A DNA stretch of 64,000 nt from Polaromonas sp. C04 (GTDB taxonomy: Bacteria > Pseudomonadota > Gammaproteobacteria > Burkholderiales > Burkholderiaceae_C), in assembly GCF_002002705.1 (NCBI RefSeq), contig NZ_MUNS01000029.1, positions 62,001-126,000 on the forward strand, in the 5' to 3' direction. Shown piece after piece: positions 9,324 through 18,174 of the stretch. A model generated the notes under the pieces. It did no database searches, had not been told where the DNA came from, and worked only from the letters and a program-made list of their open reading frames with translations. Position numbers and translations under genes: made by a program. Position 1 is the first letter of the stretch. Each line of letters opens with the position of its first letter.

Positions 9324-10663
9324 ATTTGTATACGTCTTTTGTCTCAGCGCTCTTGTTTCCCCTGCATGAGCGCTTGAAGCGCCACGACACGGTAGCGTTA
9401 AGACGCCTTATGGAAGAGGCCCAATGGTGGCCAACGGACCGGCTTGTGGCTTTTCAGTTGCGGCGCTTGCGTGATCTCTTGCGGGATGCGGCGGCCAATG
9501 TGCCTTACTACCACGATCTTTTTGCACAATTAGGTTTTGATCCAGCCAGCATTCAAAGCACGGCCGATTTGCAACGCCTGCCGTTGCTCACCAAAACCAT
9601 CATTCGCGCCAACACCAATGCGCTCAGGCACGCCCATGCCCAAGGCTTGACCCGCTTCAACACGGGCGGCTCATCCGGTGAACCGCTGGTTTTTTTCATT
9701 GGCAAAAAACGCATCAGCCATGACGTCGCCGCCAAGTGGCGCGCCACCCGCTGGTGGGATGTTGATATTGGTGACCCTGAAATCGTGGTCTGGGGCTCGC
9801 CCATTGAACTAAGCAAACAGGACCACCTCAAGCACTGGCGCGACAAACTTCTGCGCACCCGGTTATTGCCCGCGTTTGAGATGTCCGAATCCAAGCTCGA
9901 CCAGTTCATTGCCACCATTCGCAGCGTCAGGCCCCGCATGCTGTTTGGCTATCCTTCGGCCTTGACCCACATTGCCAGGCATGCCCAAAAGCGCGGCGTA
10001 CTTATGAGTGACCTTGGCATCAAGGTAGCCTTCGTCACCTCAGAGCTCCTGTATGACGAACAACGCGCGACCATCAGCCAGGTGTTTGGCTGTCGGGTTG
10101 CCAACGGTTATGGTGGCCGCGACGCCGGTTTCATCGCTCATGAGTGCCCCGCCGGAGGCATGCATCTGACAGCAGACGACATCGTGGTGGAAATCGTCAA
10201 CGGGGCCGGGCAGGTTCAACCTCCGGGCGTAGCCGGTGAGATCGTCGTTACCCACCTGTCAACCAATGAATTCCCCTTCATTCGCTATCGCACTGGTGAT
10301 ATTGGCGTATTGGGCACTACGCCTTGCAGCTGCGGTCGCGGTCTGCCGCTGTTGCAAGACATCCAGGGCCGCAGCACCGACTTCGTGATCGCCGCAGATG
10401 GCACGGTAATGCATGGCCTGTCGCTCATTTACATCTTGCGTGATCTGGCTGGCGTCAAGTCTTTCAAGGTGATACAGGAATCTCGGGCGCTCACCCATGT
10501 GCTACTGGTGACGGACGACAACTTTGCGTCTGGCGCCTTGGACCAGATTGTCAGTGGGTTCAAGCAACGTTTGGGCGCTGATGTGGCAGTGGTGGTGGAT
10601 CGTGTTGACAACATCCCCGCCGAAAAATCTGGCAAATTTCGGTACGTGATCAGCCATGCGTGA
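9320..10663 (+). CDS. CapK-like AMP-dependent ligase (phenylacetate-CoA ligase family)
   Basis: Member of the adenylate-forming superfamily, closest in style to CapK/PaaK proteins found in capsule loci. The phosphate-binding loop appears as NTGGSSGEPL near residue 115, with later motifs NGYGGRDAGFIAHEC, YRTGDIGVL and an adjacent CSCGRGLP pair of cysteines. The C-terminal AMP-binding_C region follows. GGGGAG at 9311-9316 precedes the ATG, which overlaps the upstream stop. In polysaccharide clusters such proteins are thought to activate an acyl or amino-acid decoration; the substrate is unknown. 447 aa is typical. Confidence 0.85.
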   Translation: MNLYTSFVSALLFPLHERLKRHDTVALRRLMEEAQWWPTDRLVAFQLRRLRDLLRDAAANVPYYHDLFAQLGFDPASIQSTADLQRLPLLTKTIIRANTNALRHAHAQGLTRFNTGGSSGEPLVFFIGKKRISHDVAAKWRATRWWDVDIGDPEIVVWGSPIELSKQDHLKHWRDKLLRTRLLPAFEMSESKLDQFIATIRSVRPRMLFGYPSALTHIARHAQKRGVLMSDLGIKVAFVTSELLYDEQRATISQVFGCRVANGYGGRDAGFIAHECPAGGMHLTADDIVVEIVNGAGQVQPPGVAGEIVVTHLSTNEFPFIRYRTGDIGVLGTTPCSCGRGLPLLQDIQGRSTDFVIAADGTVMHGLSLIYILRDLAGVKSFKVIQESRALTHVLLVTDDNFASGALDQIVSGFKQRLGADVAVVVDRVDNIPAEKSGKFRYVISHA

Positions 10664-11966
10664 CATCCTCGTCGTCGCTATCGTTATGGTGGCCGCATTG
10701 GCAGCACTGCGGCGCCCCTGGATCGGCATCATGCTGTGGACTTGGCTCAGCATCATGAATCCGCATCGTTACACGTGGGGTTTTGCTTATAACGCACCTT
10801 TGGCGGCAATCGCTGCGGCCAGCGTGTTGCTGGGCTTGCTGATGACCAAAGACCGCGAGTCACCGTTCAAGGCCAGCCCCGTGACATGGCTGGTTGTGTT
10901 CATGGTCTGGATGACCATCTCGTGGCTGATGGGACTTGATCCAGCCGGTGATTACGCGCAGTGGAAGAAGGTCATGAAAATTGACTTTATGGTCATCATT
11001 TCGTTGATGCTGCTGCACCGAAAGCAACACATCTTCGCGCTGATGTGGGTTTGCGCCGGCTCGATGGCACTGTTGGGTATGAAAGGCGGGATTTTTACAC
11101 TCATGTCGGGTGGTAACTTCCACGTGTGGGGCCCGCCCGGCTCCTTTATTGAAGATAACAACGAGTTTGCTGCCGCCTTGGTGATGACCATTCCCTTGCT
11201 CAGATTCCTGCAACTTCAGCTTCACAAGGCATGGGCACGCCACGGCATGACGGCTGCGATGGTTCTGTGCGCCGCATCGGCTTTAGGGTCGCAATCGCGT
11301 GGTGCTCTTTTGGCGATTTCAGCCATGGCGTTCTATTTGTGGTGGAACAGCAAGAGCAAGTTTCGCGTCGGCTTGGCACTTCTGGTTGTGTCAGTGCCGC
11401 TCATCATGTTTATGCCTGATTCCTGGGTGAATCGCATGGCCACCATTGAAAATTACCAACAGGATGCTTCCGCAATGGGGCGGATCAGTGCGTGGTGGAG
11501 TGCATGGAACAGCGCATTTCACTACCCCTTTGGGGTCGGCTTCAATGGCGCTCGGCCGGAGCTATTTGCCCTTTATTCGCCTTATCAGACGGGCGCGGGC
11601 GTTCTCGCCGCGCACAGCATTTATTTCGAGGTGCTCGGCAATCACGGCTTCGTGGGACTTTTTCTGTTTTTAGGCTTACTCGCGGCCACCTGGCGTGCGG
11701 CGGGCTGGCTCAAGCGGCAAAAATTTTCGGCACCAGAGACTCGCTGGTGCAGCGAGCTCGGCATGCTTTGCCAGGTATCGCTGGCCGGCTATGCCGTTGG
11801 TGGCGCTTTTTTGAGCTTGTCCTATTTCGATTTGCCCTACGACGTCATGGTTATGGTGGTGCTCACACGGGTATGGGTTGAAAAGGAATACTGGCTTACC
11901 GAGCCGGTCTATGCCCCGGGCTGGAAGACCGTTCCGGGTTTGGCTGCACCTGCCAAACTTGCTTGA
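10656..11966 (+). CDS. exosortase A-associated putative O-glycosylation ligase (Wzy/WaaL-like)
   Basis: Polytopic membrane protein of 436 aa with about ten hydrophobic helices and a larger periplasmic loop between residues 270 and 330, the topology of the O-antigen ligase/polymerase superfamily. The N-terminal RPWIGIMLWTWLSIMNPHR and the region LLGMKGGIFTLMSGG match the TIGR03097 exosortase A-linked ligases. It probably polymerises repeat units or transfers glycan to a lipid or protein acceptor in the periplasm. The start overlaps the CapK-like gene by eight bases. Confidence 0.88.
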   Translation: MRDILVVAIVMVAALAALRRPWIGIMLWTWLSIMNPHRYTWGFAYNAPLAAIAAASVLLGLLMTKDRESPFKASPVTWLVVFMVWMTISWLMGLDPAGDYAQWKKVMKIDFMVIISLMLLHRKQHIFALMWVCAGSMALLGMKGGIFTLMSGGNFHVWGPPGSFIEDNNEFAAALVMTIPLLRFLQLQLHKAWARHGMTAAMVLCAASALGSQSRGALLAISAMAFYLWWNSKSKFRVGLALLVVSVPLIMFMPDSWVNRMATIENYQQDASAMGRISAWWSAWNSAFHYPFGVGFNGARPELFALYSPYQTGAGVLAAHSIYFEVLGNHGFVGLFLFLGLLAATWRAAGWLKRQKFSAPETRWCSELGMLCQVSLAGYAVGGAFLSLSYFDLPYDVMVMVVLTRVWVEKEYWLTEPVYAPGWKTVPGLAAPAKLA

Positions 11967-11969
11967 TTC

Positions 11970-12914
11970 ATGGTGAAGACACTTTTGCAATGGATGTCGC
12001 CCGCTGGTGCCGGTGCGCGTCTGTCAACGCTGATTTTTCATCGCGTCTTGCCCGCACCAGATCCACTTTTCCCTGACGAAATGGACGCTCGCCGGTTTGC
12101 CGAGGTTTGCGGCTGGCTCAAGTCGTGGTTTAACGTGCTGCCGCTAGACCAGGCAGTGACGAGACTCAAAGCCGGTACGCTGCCTGCGCGCGCCGCCTGC
12201 ATCACCTTTGACGACGGCTATGCCGATAACTTTGAGGTGGCGATGCCCATACTGCAGCGGCATGGGCTCACGGCCACCTTCTTTATCGCCACCGGCTTTC
12301 TCAATGGCGGCCGCATGTGGAACGACACCATCATCGAGACGGTTCGCGGCGGCACAAGCCCGCTGCTTGATTTTTCTTCGCTAAATTTGGGGCGACACCC
12401 CGTCACCACCCTCGCCGGCAAGCGGGCGGCGATTACGGCGCTCATCGATCAAATCAAGTACCAGCCGCTTGCGCAGCGCATCAGCGTCACTGAACAAATC
12501 GCCCGGCTGGCTCCGGTACAGCTGCCACAAGACCTGATGATGACCTCGCTGCAAGTCAAGGCCATGCACCAGGCAGGTATGCAGATTGGTGCGCACACGG
12601 TTTCTCATCCCATCCTGGCCAGGCTCGACAAGGATCAGGCTCGCCAGGAGATAAGCGACAGTCAAATTTTTCTCGAGCGACTGCTGGGCGAGCGCGTGGG
12701 GCTATTTGCTTATCCCAACGGCAAGCCGGGTGAAGATTATTCATTGCAAGCGGTAGAGGTGGTGCGCAGCCTGGGCTTTGACGCTGCTTTCAGTACGCAG
12801 TGGGGCGCATCACGGCAGGGCGATGACCCACTGCAGATCAGGCGCTTCACGCCCTGGGACAAAACCCGCCTGCGGTTCGGTGTGCGCATGCTGAGGAATT
12901 TGCGCGGGCGCTGA
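11970..12914 (+). CDS. polysaccharide deacetylase family protein
   Basis: NodB-fold carbohydrate esterase family 4 protein of 314 aa. The metal-binding and catalytic aspartates lie in ITFDDGYADN (Asp81/Asp82), followed by HGLTATFFIATGFL; the second histidine motif is GAHTVSHPILARL. It likely N-deacetylates the exopolysaccharide or a precursor. No clear signal peptide is seen, so export is uncertain. It begins three bases after the ligase stop and is the last gene of the visible operon. No terminator hairpin is obvious after it before aat. Confidence 0.88.
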   Translation: MVKTLLQWMSPAGAGARLSTLIFHRVLPAPDPLFPDEMDARRFAEVCGWLKSWFNVLPLDQAVTRLKAGTLPARAACITFDDGYADNFEVAMPILQRHGLTATFFIATGFLNGGRMWNDTIIETVRGGTSPLLDFSSLNLGRHPVTTLAGKRAAITALIDQIKYQPLAQRISVTEQIARLAPVQLPQDLMMTSLQVKAMHQAGMQIGAHTVSHPILARLDKDQARQEISDSQIFLERLLGERVGLFAYPNGKPGEDYSLQAVEVVRSLGFDAAFSTQWGASRQGDDPLQIRRFTPWDKTRLRFGVRMLRNLRGR

Positions 12915-12988
12915 AGGCCGTGGCAGTGCGAGTGGCAGCCGATGCGTATGTAATTGACTCATTGCCGCCCCCTTTTTTCGCACACACC

Positions 12989-13753
12989 ATGCTACCTTCC
13001 CAATCCAGGCTCCCCTGGCTGGCTCCCGGCGCTCCGTTCCCGGAACCCGAGCAGGCTTGGGGTGCGTCGGACCCGGCGCCCGGGTTGCTGGCGGGGGGCG
13101 GCGCGCTGGACGTCGAGAGCCTGGTTCGGGCCTATTCCCAAGGCATCTTTCCGTGGTTCAGCGATGACCAGCCCATCTTGTGGTGGAGCCCCGATCCGCG
13201 CATGGTACTGCGGGTAAACGACTTCAAGCTGCATCGTTCGCTGCGCAAGGCGCTTGACCGTTTTCAGCGCGATGCACGCTGTGAGATCCGCATTGACAGT
13301 GCATTCGCGCAAGTCATTCGTGCTTGCTCAGCCAGTGCGCGCACGGGCCAGTCGGGCACCTGGATCGTGCCTGACATGGTGCTGGCCTACGAGGCGCTGC
13401 ACGGCGCCGGACTGGCTCACAGCGTGGAAACCTGGGTCGACGGGCAACTAATGGGCGGCCTGTATTGCGTGGCACTCGGCAAGGCCCTCTTTGGTGAATC
13501 AATGTTCACCCGGGTACCTGATGCGTCCAAGATTGCACTGGCGGCGCTCGTGTGCTTTTGCCGGCATAACGGCATCGATCTGATCGACTGCCAGCAGAAC
13601 ACCGGCCATCTGGCCTCGCTGGGAGCGCGAGAAATCAGCCGCGCCAGTTTTGTAAATCAGGTAGCGCACAACTCGGTGCTGCCAGCACCACGCTGGCAGT
13701 TCGAACACGTATACTGGCACAAACTCCTGCCCGCGAAGACTGTGCCAACGTGA
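12989..13753 (+). CDS. aat: leucyl/phenylalanyl-tRNA--protein transferase
   Basis: Cytoplasmic enzyme that transfers Leu or Phe from tRNA to N-terminal Lys/Arg, creating N-degrons for ClpS/ClpAP. Family motifs are [54 protein letters not shown] and [19 protein letters not shown]. The ATG at 12989 gives 254 aa and the normal N terminus; an in-frame start at 12920 would add 23 atypical residues. The stop overlaps the bpt start as GTGA. Confidence 0.95.
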   Translation: MLPSQSRLPWLAPGAPFPEPEQAWGASDPAPGLLAGGGALDVESLVRAYSQGIFPWFSDDQPILWWSPDPRMVLRVNDFKLHRSLRKALDRFQRDARCEIRIDSAFAQVIRACSASARTGQSGTWIVPDMVLAYEALHGAGLAHSVETWVDGQLMGGLYCVALGKALFGESMFTRVPDASKIALAALVCFCRHNGIDLIDCQQNTGHLASLGAREISRASFVNQVAHNSVLPAPRWQFEHVYWHKLLPAKTVPT

Positions 13754-14502
13754 CGCACCTCAAGGATCTCCCTCTTCAAACCTTGCAGTTCTATGCAACG
13801 GCGCCCTACCCCTGCAGCTATCTGCCGGGCAACCAGGCCCGTTCGCAGGTGGCCACCCCCAGCCACCTGATTCATAACGATACGTACTCCGACCTGGTCA
13901 CCAAGGGTTTTCGGCGCAGCGGCATGTTCACCTATCGGCCTTATTGCGATGGTTGCCGCGCCTGCCTGCCGCTGCGGGTTCTGGTCCGTAGTTTCAGCCC
14001 GGACCGCAGCCAGCGCAGGGCCTGGAGCCGGCATCAAAATCTGCAGGCCCGTGTGCTCAAGCTGTGCTTCGTGCCGGAGCACTACCACCTATACCTTCGC
14101 TACCAGAACGGCCGCCATGCGGGGGGCGGCATGGACCACGACAGCATCGACCAATACACCCAGTTTTTGCTGCAAAGCCGGGTTAATTCGCGCCTGGTGG
14201 AGTTCCGCGAAACGCTGGCCGACGGTACGCCCGGCGCGCTCAAGATGGTCTCCATCCTCGATGTGCTCAACGATGGCCTGTCGGCCGTCTACACCTTCTA
14301 CGAGCCTGACGCCAATGCCAGCTACGGCACTTACAGCGTGCTGTGGCAAATAGAGCAGGCGCGCCAACTGGAACTGCCACATGTGTACCTTGGCTACTGG
14401 ATCGGCCAGAGCCCGAAGATGAATTACAAGGCGCGGTTTGGGCCGCATGAAATATTGATGGATGGCCGCTGGATTGCGGGTAATTCCCGCGCTGCCACGT
14501 AG
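13750..14502 (+). CDS. bpt: aspartate/glutamate leucyl-tRNA--protein transferase
   Basis: ATE1-like transferase of 250 aa. In proteobacteria this family attaches Leu to N-terminal Asp/Glu, feeding the same ClpS pathway as Aat. The N-terminal ATE_N domain contains the cysteine cluster CDGCRACLP; the C-terminal GNAT-like domain has YCYW-type elements around [20 protein letters not shown]. The start is GTG at 13750, embedded in the aat stop, so the two N-degron enzymes are translationally coupled. Confidence 0.93.
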   Translation: MTHLKDLPLQTLQFYATAPYPCSYLPGNQARSQVATPSHLIHNDTYSDLVTKGFRRSGMFTYRPYCDGCRACLPLRVLVRSFSPDRSQRRAWSRHQNLQARVLKLCFVPEHYHLYLRYQNGRHAGGGMDHDSIDQYTQFLLQSRVNSRLVEFRETLADGTPGALKMVSILDVLNDGLSAVYTFYEPDANASYGTYSVLWQIEQARQLELPHVYLGYWIGQSPKMNYKARFGPHEILMDGRWIAGNSRAAT

Positions 14503-14545
14503 CCACACCTGTGTGCCTGGCCACCGGGTGGCGTATCTTCTTTTC

Positions 14546-14562
14546 ACCAGATAAAATCTGGT
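14546..14562. promoter_or_regulatory. palindrome over a possible -10 upstream of the IclR gene
   Basis: Perfect inverted repeat ACCAGA-TAAAA-TCTGGT, 23 bases before the IclR-type gene. The AT-rich centre includes TAAAAT, which could serve as a -10 element. The placement suggests an autoregulatory operator. No strong -35 was seen, so the promoter assignment is weak. Confidence 0.45.
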
Positions 14563-14584
14563 TTCAACATTTCGCGGACACACC

Positions 14585-15379
14585 ATGAAAAGATCGGACC
14601 CGAATGTCCCGGCAAAACCCACCGTGCAGGTCATCGAGCGCATGTTTGCGCTCATCGATATCTTGGCCTCGCGTGACGAACCCGTCTCCCTGAAAGAAAT
14701 CAGCGCGCTGACCGGTTTGCATCCATCTACCACGCACCGCATCCTGAACGATCTGGCCACCGGCCGCTTTGTGGATCGTCCCGAGGCGGGCAGTTACCGG
14801 CTGGGGATGCGCTTGCTGGAACTCGGCAACCTGGTCAAGGGGCGTTTGAGTGTGCGCGATGCGGCCCTGGCTCCCATGCGTGAGCTGCATCACCTGATTC
14901 AGCAGCCTGTGAACCTGAGCATGCGCCAGGGCGATGAAATTGTGTACATCGAACGCTCTTTTGGCGAGCGCTCGGGCATGCAGGTAGTGCGCGCAATCGG
15001 TGGGCGCGCGCCGCTGCACCTGACCTCGGTGGGCAAGCTGTTTCTGGCGAACGACGATCCTCAGCGCGTTCGTACCTATGCGACGCGCACGGGACTAAGT
15101 GGACACACCAAGAACAGCATTACCCAATTGCCCGCGCTGGAGCGTGAACTTGCCAAAGCCAGACAGTACGGCACTGCGCGCGACAATGAAGAATTGGAAT
15201 TGGGAGTGCGCTGCATGGGCGCCGGCATTTATGACGACCAGAGCAAACTGATTGCCGGTTTATCGATTTCGGCGCCGGCGGACCGCCTTGACGAGGGCTG
15301 GTTGCCCAAACTTCAAGCGACCGTCAACCAGATATCAGCGGCTCTAGGCTACAAGCCCCCGCCAGGCCGGGCGACCTGA
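14585..15379 (+). CDS. IclR family transcriptional regulator
   Basis: DNA-binding regulator of 264 aa. A winged HTH occupies about residues 18 to 80 (VSLKEISALTGLHPSTTHRILNDL). The C-terminal IclR effector domain includes GGRAPLHLTSVGKLFLA and LGVRCMGAGIYDDQ. IclR proteins normally control a neighbouring catabolic operon, but the flanking genes here (bpt upstream, a peptidase convergent downstream) give no substrate hint. The gene has its own leader with a palindrome at 14546-14562. Confidence 0.92.
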   Translation: MKRSDPNVPAKPTVQVIERMFALIDILASRDEPVSLKEISALTGLHPSTTHRILNDLATGRFVDRPEAGSYRLGMRLLELGNLVKGRLSVRDAALAPMRELHHLIQQPVNLSMRQGDEIVYIERSFGERSGMQVVRAIGGRAPLHLTSVGKLFLANDDPQRVRTYATRTGLSGHTKNSITQLPALERELAKARQYGTARDNEELELGVRCMGAGIYDDQSKLIAGLSISAPADRLDEGWLPKLQATVNQISAALGYKPPPGRAT

Positions 15380-15384
15380 GTCGC

Positions 15385-16476
15385 TCAGCCGTTGATGTGT
15401 TTGACTGAAGAGACACTGACGGCCGCAGGCGGATGGGACTCGACCCAGCGGCGCACGCGTTCAGCGTCGGCAAAGCGGCTAAGCGAGCCGGCAGAGTCGA
15501 GGAACACCATGATGAGCTTGCGCCCGGCAATCTTGGCCTGCAACAACAGGCAGTGTCCGGCTTCGGTGATATAGCCCGTCTTTTGCAAACCGATATCCCA
15601 ACCGGGGTTTTTGACAAGACGATTGGTGTTGTTGTATTGCAAAGTCCGGTTACCCACATCGACGTCAAAATTGTGGGACGTCGTCAGTTCACGCAGGGTC
15701 GGATCCTTGTAGGCCACATTCACCAGGGTCGCCAAGTCGCGTGCGCTGGACTGGTTCTCGCTCGACAAACCAGTAGGCTCCACATAGCGGGTATCCTTCA
15801 TGCCGATCATTTTTGCCTTGGCATTCATCAGTGAAACAAACGCCGGCAATCCACCAGGATAGGTACGCCCCAGCGCATGGGCGGCCCGGTTTTCGCTGGA
15901 CATCAGGGCAAGGTGCAGCAACTCACCGCGGCTGAGCACGGTACCCACCCTCAGGCGTGAACTGCTGTGTTTTTCAGTGTCGACATCGTCCTGCGTGATG
16001 GTGATCATCTCATTCATCGGCAAGCCCGCCTCGCTGATAAGCAAACCGGTCATCAACTTGCTCAGGGACGCAATGGGCAGCACAGCCTGGTCATTCTTGC
16101 TGAACAGCACCTCATGCGTGTCCTGATCCATCACCAGCGCCACGCCCGACTTGAGGTCAAGCGGATCCTGGGTCGAGTGCAGGCCCGCCAATTCTCCGAA
16201 AGACGGTTGGGCGGGGACATAAGCCACACGAACGACGGACTTGCGCCTGGAACTGGCAACCACCTTGGCGCCCTTGGTGCGGACACGCGGAGATATCGTG
16301 GCAACCACACGCCTGGAAACATGAATGGAATGGGCCTGCTTTTTGACAACAACCTTCTTGGGGCCGGCCGCCTGTGCTGCGGGCAAAGCCAAGGTGCTCG
16401 CAAGAGCCAGAGCAGAAACAATTTGTAGTAGGCGATTCAAAACTTGACTCACTTCGAAATTTGCACAGCGGGACAT
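15385..16476 (-). CDS. pbpG: D-alanyl-D-alanine endopeptidase, PBP7-like (peptidase S11)
   Basis: Periplasmic serine peptidase acting on peptidoglycan crosslinks. With the start at 16476 it has 363 aa, a signal peptide (LASTLALPAAQAA) and a basic low-complexity linker at residues 40 to 85. The three S11 motifs are present: S137-L-S-K140, S194-E-N196 and K299-T-G301. The ATG at 16476 is supported by GGAG eight bases upstream; an earlier in-frame ATG at 16554 would put 26 residues before the signal peptide. It converges on the IclR gene, with stops five bases apart. Confidence 0.92.
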   Translation of the reverse strand: MSRCANFEVSQVLNRLLQIVSALALASTLALPAAQAAGPKKVVVKKQAHSIHVSRRVVATISPRVRTKGAKVVASSRRKSVVRVAYVPAQPSFGELAGLHSTQDPLDLKSGVALVMDQDTHEVLFSKNDQAVLPIASLSKLMTGLLISEAGLPMNEMITITQDDVDTEKHSSSRLRVGTVLSRGELLHLALMSSENRAAHALGRTYPGGLPAFVSLMNAKAKMIGMKDTRYVEPTGLSSENQSSARDLATLVNVAYKDPTLRELTTSHNFDVDVGNRTLQYNNTNRLVKNPGWDIGLQKTGYITEAGHCLLLQAKIAGRKLIMVFLDSAGSLSRFADAERVRRWVESHPPAAVSVSSVKHING

Positions 16477-16510
16477 GGTTTTATCTCCGATACGCCTTGA
16501 ACATTCCCCG

Positions 16511-16538
16511 AGTGTATCGAAATGAAAAAAACATGCAA
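16511..16538 (-). promoter_or_regulatory. sigma70-type promoter for pbpG
   Basis: Minus-strand -35 TTGCAT (16538-16533) and -10 TACACT (16516-16511) with a 16-base spacer, placed about 35 bases before the preferred pbpG start. Both are consensus-like; there is no experimental support. Confidence 0.45.
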
Positions 16539-16593
16539 GATCAAATACTTGCAAGACTTTCCTAAATAGGTACTCAGGTTGTAAGTGTTTACC

Positions 16594-18132
16594 CTATCCT
16601 TGGGCTGCCACCTGGTCAGATTTGCTCTGTAACTTGTTGAGGGCATTCAAATAAGCCTTGGCAGAAGCCACGATGATATCGGGGTCTGCTCCCACGCCAT
16701 TGACCACGCGGCCACTGTTTTGCAGGCGCACCGTCACCTCACCCTGGCTCTCTGTGGAGCCACTGATGGCATTCACCGAATAGAGCACCATCTCTGCACC
16801 GCTTTTGACGTGCGTCTCGATGGCCTTCAGCGAGGCATCGACCGGGCCGTTGCCATCGGACTCGCCTTTGACTTCCTTGCCATCCGCCGTAAAGACGATT
16901 GTGGCCTGCGGACGTTCGCCGGTTTCACTGTGCTGCGCCAGTGATACGAATACGTACTGCTCGCTGCCGCGCGTGATGCTTTCATCGCTGACCAGCGCGA
17001 GAATGTCCTCGTCGAAAATCTCGCTCTTGCGATCGGCCAGTTCCTTGAAGCGCGCAAAGGCGGTGTTGATGTCGGCTTCGCTGTCCATGGCGACGCCCAA
17101 CTCCTGCAGGCGCTGCTTGAAGGCATTGCGCCCGCTGAGCTTGCCCAGCACGATCTTGTTGGTGGTCCAGCCGACATCTTCGGCCCGCATGATTTCGTAC
17201 GTGTCGCGCGCCTTGAGCACGCCGTCCTGGTGAATGCCCGACGCGTGCGCGAATGCGTTGGCACCGACCACCGCCTTGTTGGGTTGCACCACAAAGCCGG
17301 TGGTCTGGCTGACCATGCGGCTGGTTGCCAGAATATGCCGCGTGTCGATGCCAAGCTCCAGGCCGAAGTAGTCCTTGCGCGTCTTCACGGCCATCACAAT
17401 CTCTTCAAGCGAACAGTTGCCGGCGCGCTCGCCAAGACCGTTGATGGTGCACTCCACCTGGCGGGCACCACCGATCTTGACCCCGGCCAGCGAATTGGCC
17501 ACCGCCATGCCCAGGTCGTTATGGCAGTGCACCGACCAGACCGCCTTGTCGCTGTTGGGGATGCGTTCACGCAGGGTCTTGATGAAGTTGCCGTAGAGCT
17601 CCGGCACCGCATACCCCACGGTGTCCGGCACGTTGATCGTGGTTGCACCCTCGGTAATCACGGCCTCGATCACCCGGCACAAAAAGTCCACGTCGCTGCG
17701 GTAGCCGTCTTCCGGGCTGAACTCGACGTCGCCCACCAGATTGCGCGCAAAACGCACCGAGAGCCTGGCCTGCTCGAACACCTCGTCGGGCGTCATGCGC
17801 AGCTTCTTTTCCATGTGCAGCGCGGAGGTGGCGATGAAGGTGTGAATGCGTGCGCTGGCAGCGTCCCTGAGCGCTTCGGCAGCACGCGAAATATCACGGT
17901 CATTGGCGCGTGACAGCGAACAAATGGTCGAGTCCCTGACGGCCCGGGCAATCGCCTGCACGGCCTCGAAATCACCGTTGGAGCTGGCCGCGAAGCCGGC
18001 CTCGATGACGTCGACCTTCAGGCGATCGAGCTGGCGGGCAATGCGCAGTTTCTCGTCACGCGTCATCGATGCGCCCGGCGACTGCTCGCCGTCACGCAAG
18101 GTGGTGTCAAAAATGATGAGTTTGTCGGCCAT
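16594..18132 (-). CDS. leuA: 2-isopropylmalate synthase, type 1
   Basis: First committed step of leucine synthesis: acetyl-CoA plus 2-oxoisovalerate to 2-isopropylmalate. 512 aa, with the HMG-CoA lyase-like TIM barrel ([15 protein letters not shown] at the N terminus, metal-binding HCHND near residue 205, [16 protein letters not shown]) and the C-terminal LeuA regulatory dimer domain from about residue 390. It lies 42 bases downstream of a second, structurally different leuA and may be co-transcribed with it. The class is the TIGR00973 bacterial type. Confidence 0.95.
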   Translation of the reverse strand: MADKLIIFDTTLRDGEQSPGASMTRDEKLRIARQLDRLKVDVIEAGFAASSNGDFEAVQAIARAVRDSTICSLSRANDRDISRAAEALRDAASARIHTFIATSALHMEKKLRMTPDEVFEQARLSVRFARNLVGDVEFSPEDGYRSDVDFLCRVIEAVITEGATTINVPDTVGYAVPELYGNFIKTLRERIPNSDKAVWSVHCHNDLGMAVANSLAGVKIGGARQVECTINGLGERAGNCSLEEIVMAVKTRKDYFGLELGIDTRHILATSRMVSQTTGFVVQPNKAVVGANAFAHASGIHQDGVLKARDTYEIMRAEDVGWTTNKIVLGKLSGRNAFKQRLQELGVAMDSEADINTAFARFKELADRKSEIFDEDILALVSDESITRGSEQYVFVSLAQHSETGERPQATIVFTADGKEVKGESDGNGPVDASLKAIETHVKSGAEMVLYSVNAISGSTESQGEVTVRLQNSGRVVNGVGADPDIIVASAKAYLNALNKLQSKSDQVAAQG

Positions 18133-18174
18133 GAGGGGCTCCTGGTTGCGGTATTTTAGTCGTGACGCGGCCAG

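Noticed and set aside
15371-15384. GCGAC-CTGA-GTCGC hairpin between the convergent IclR and pbpG genes
   Set aside because: The stem is only 5 bp with no T run on either side, too weak to call a terminator.
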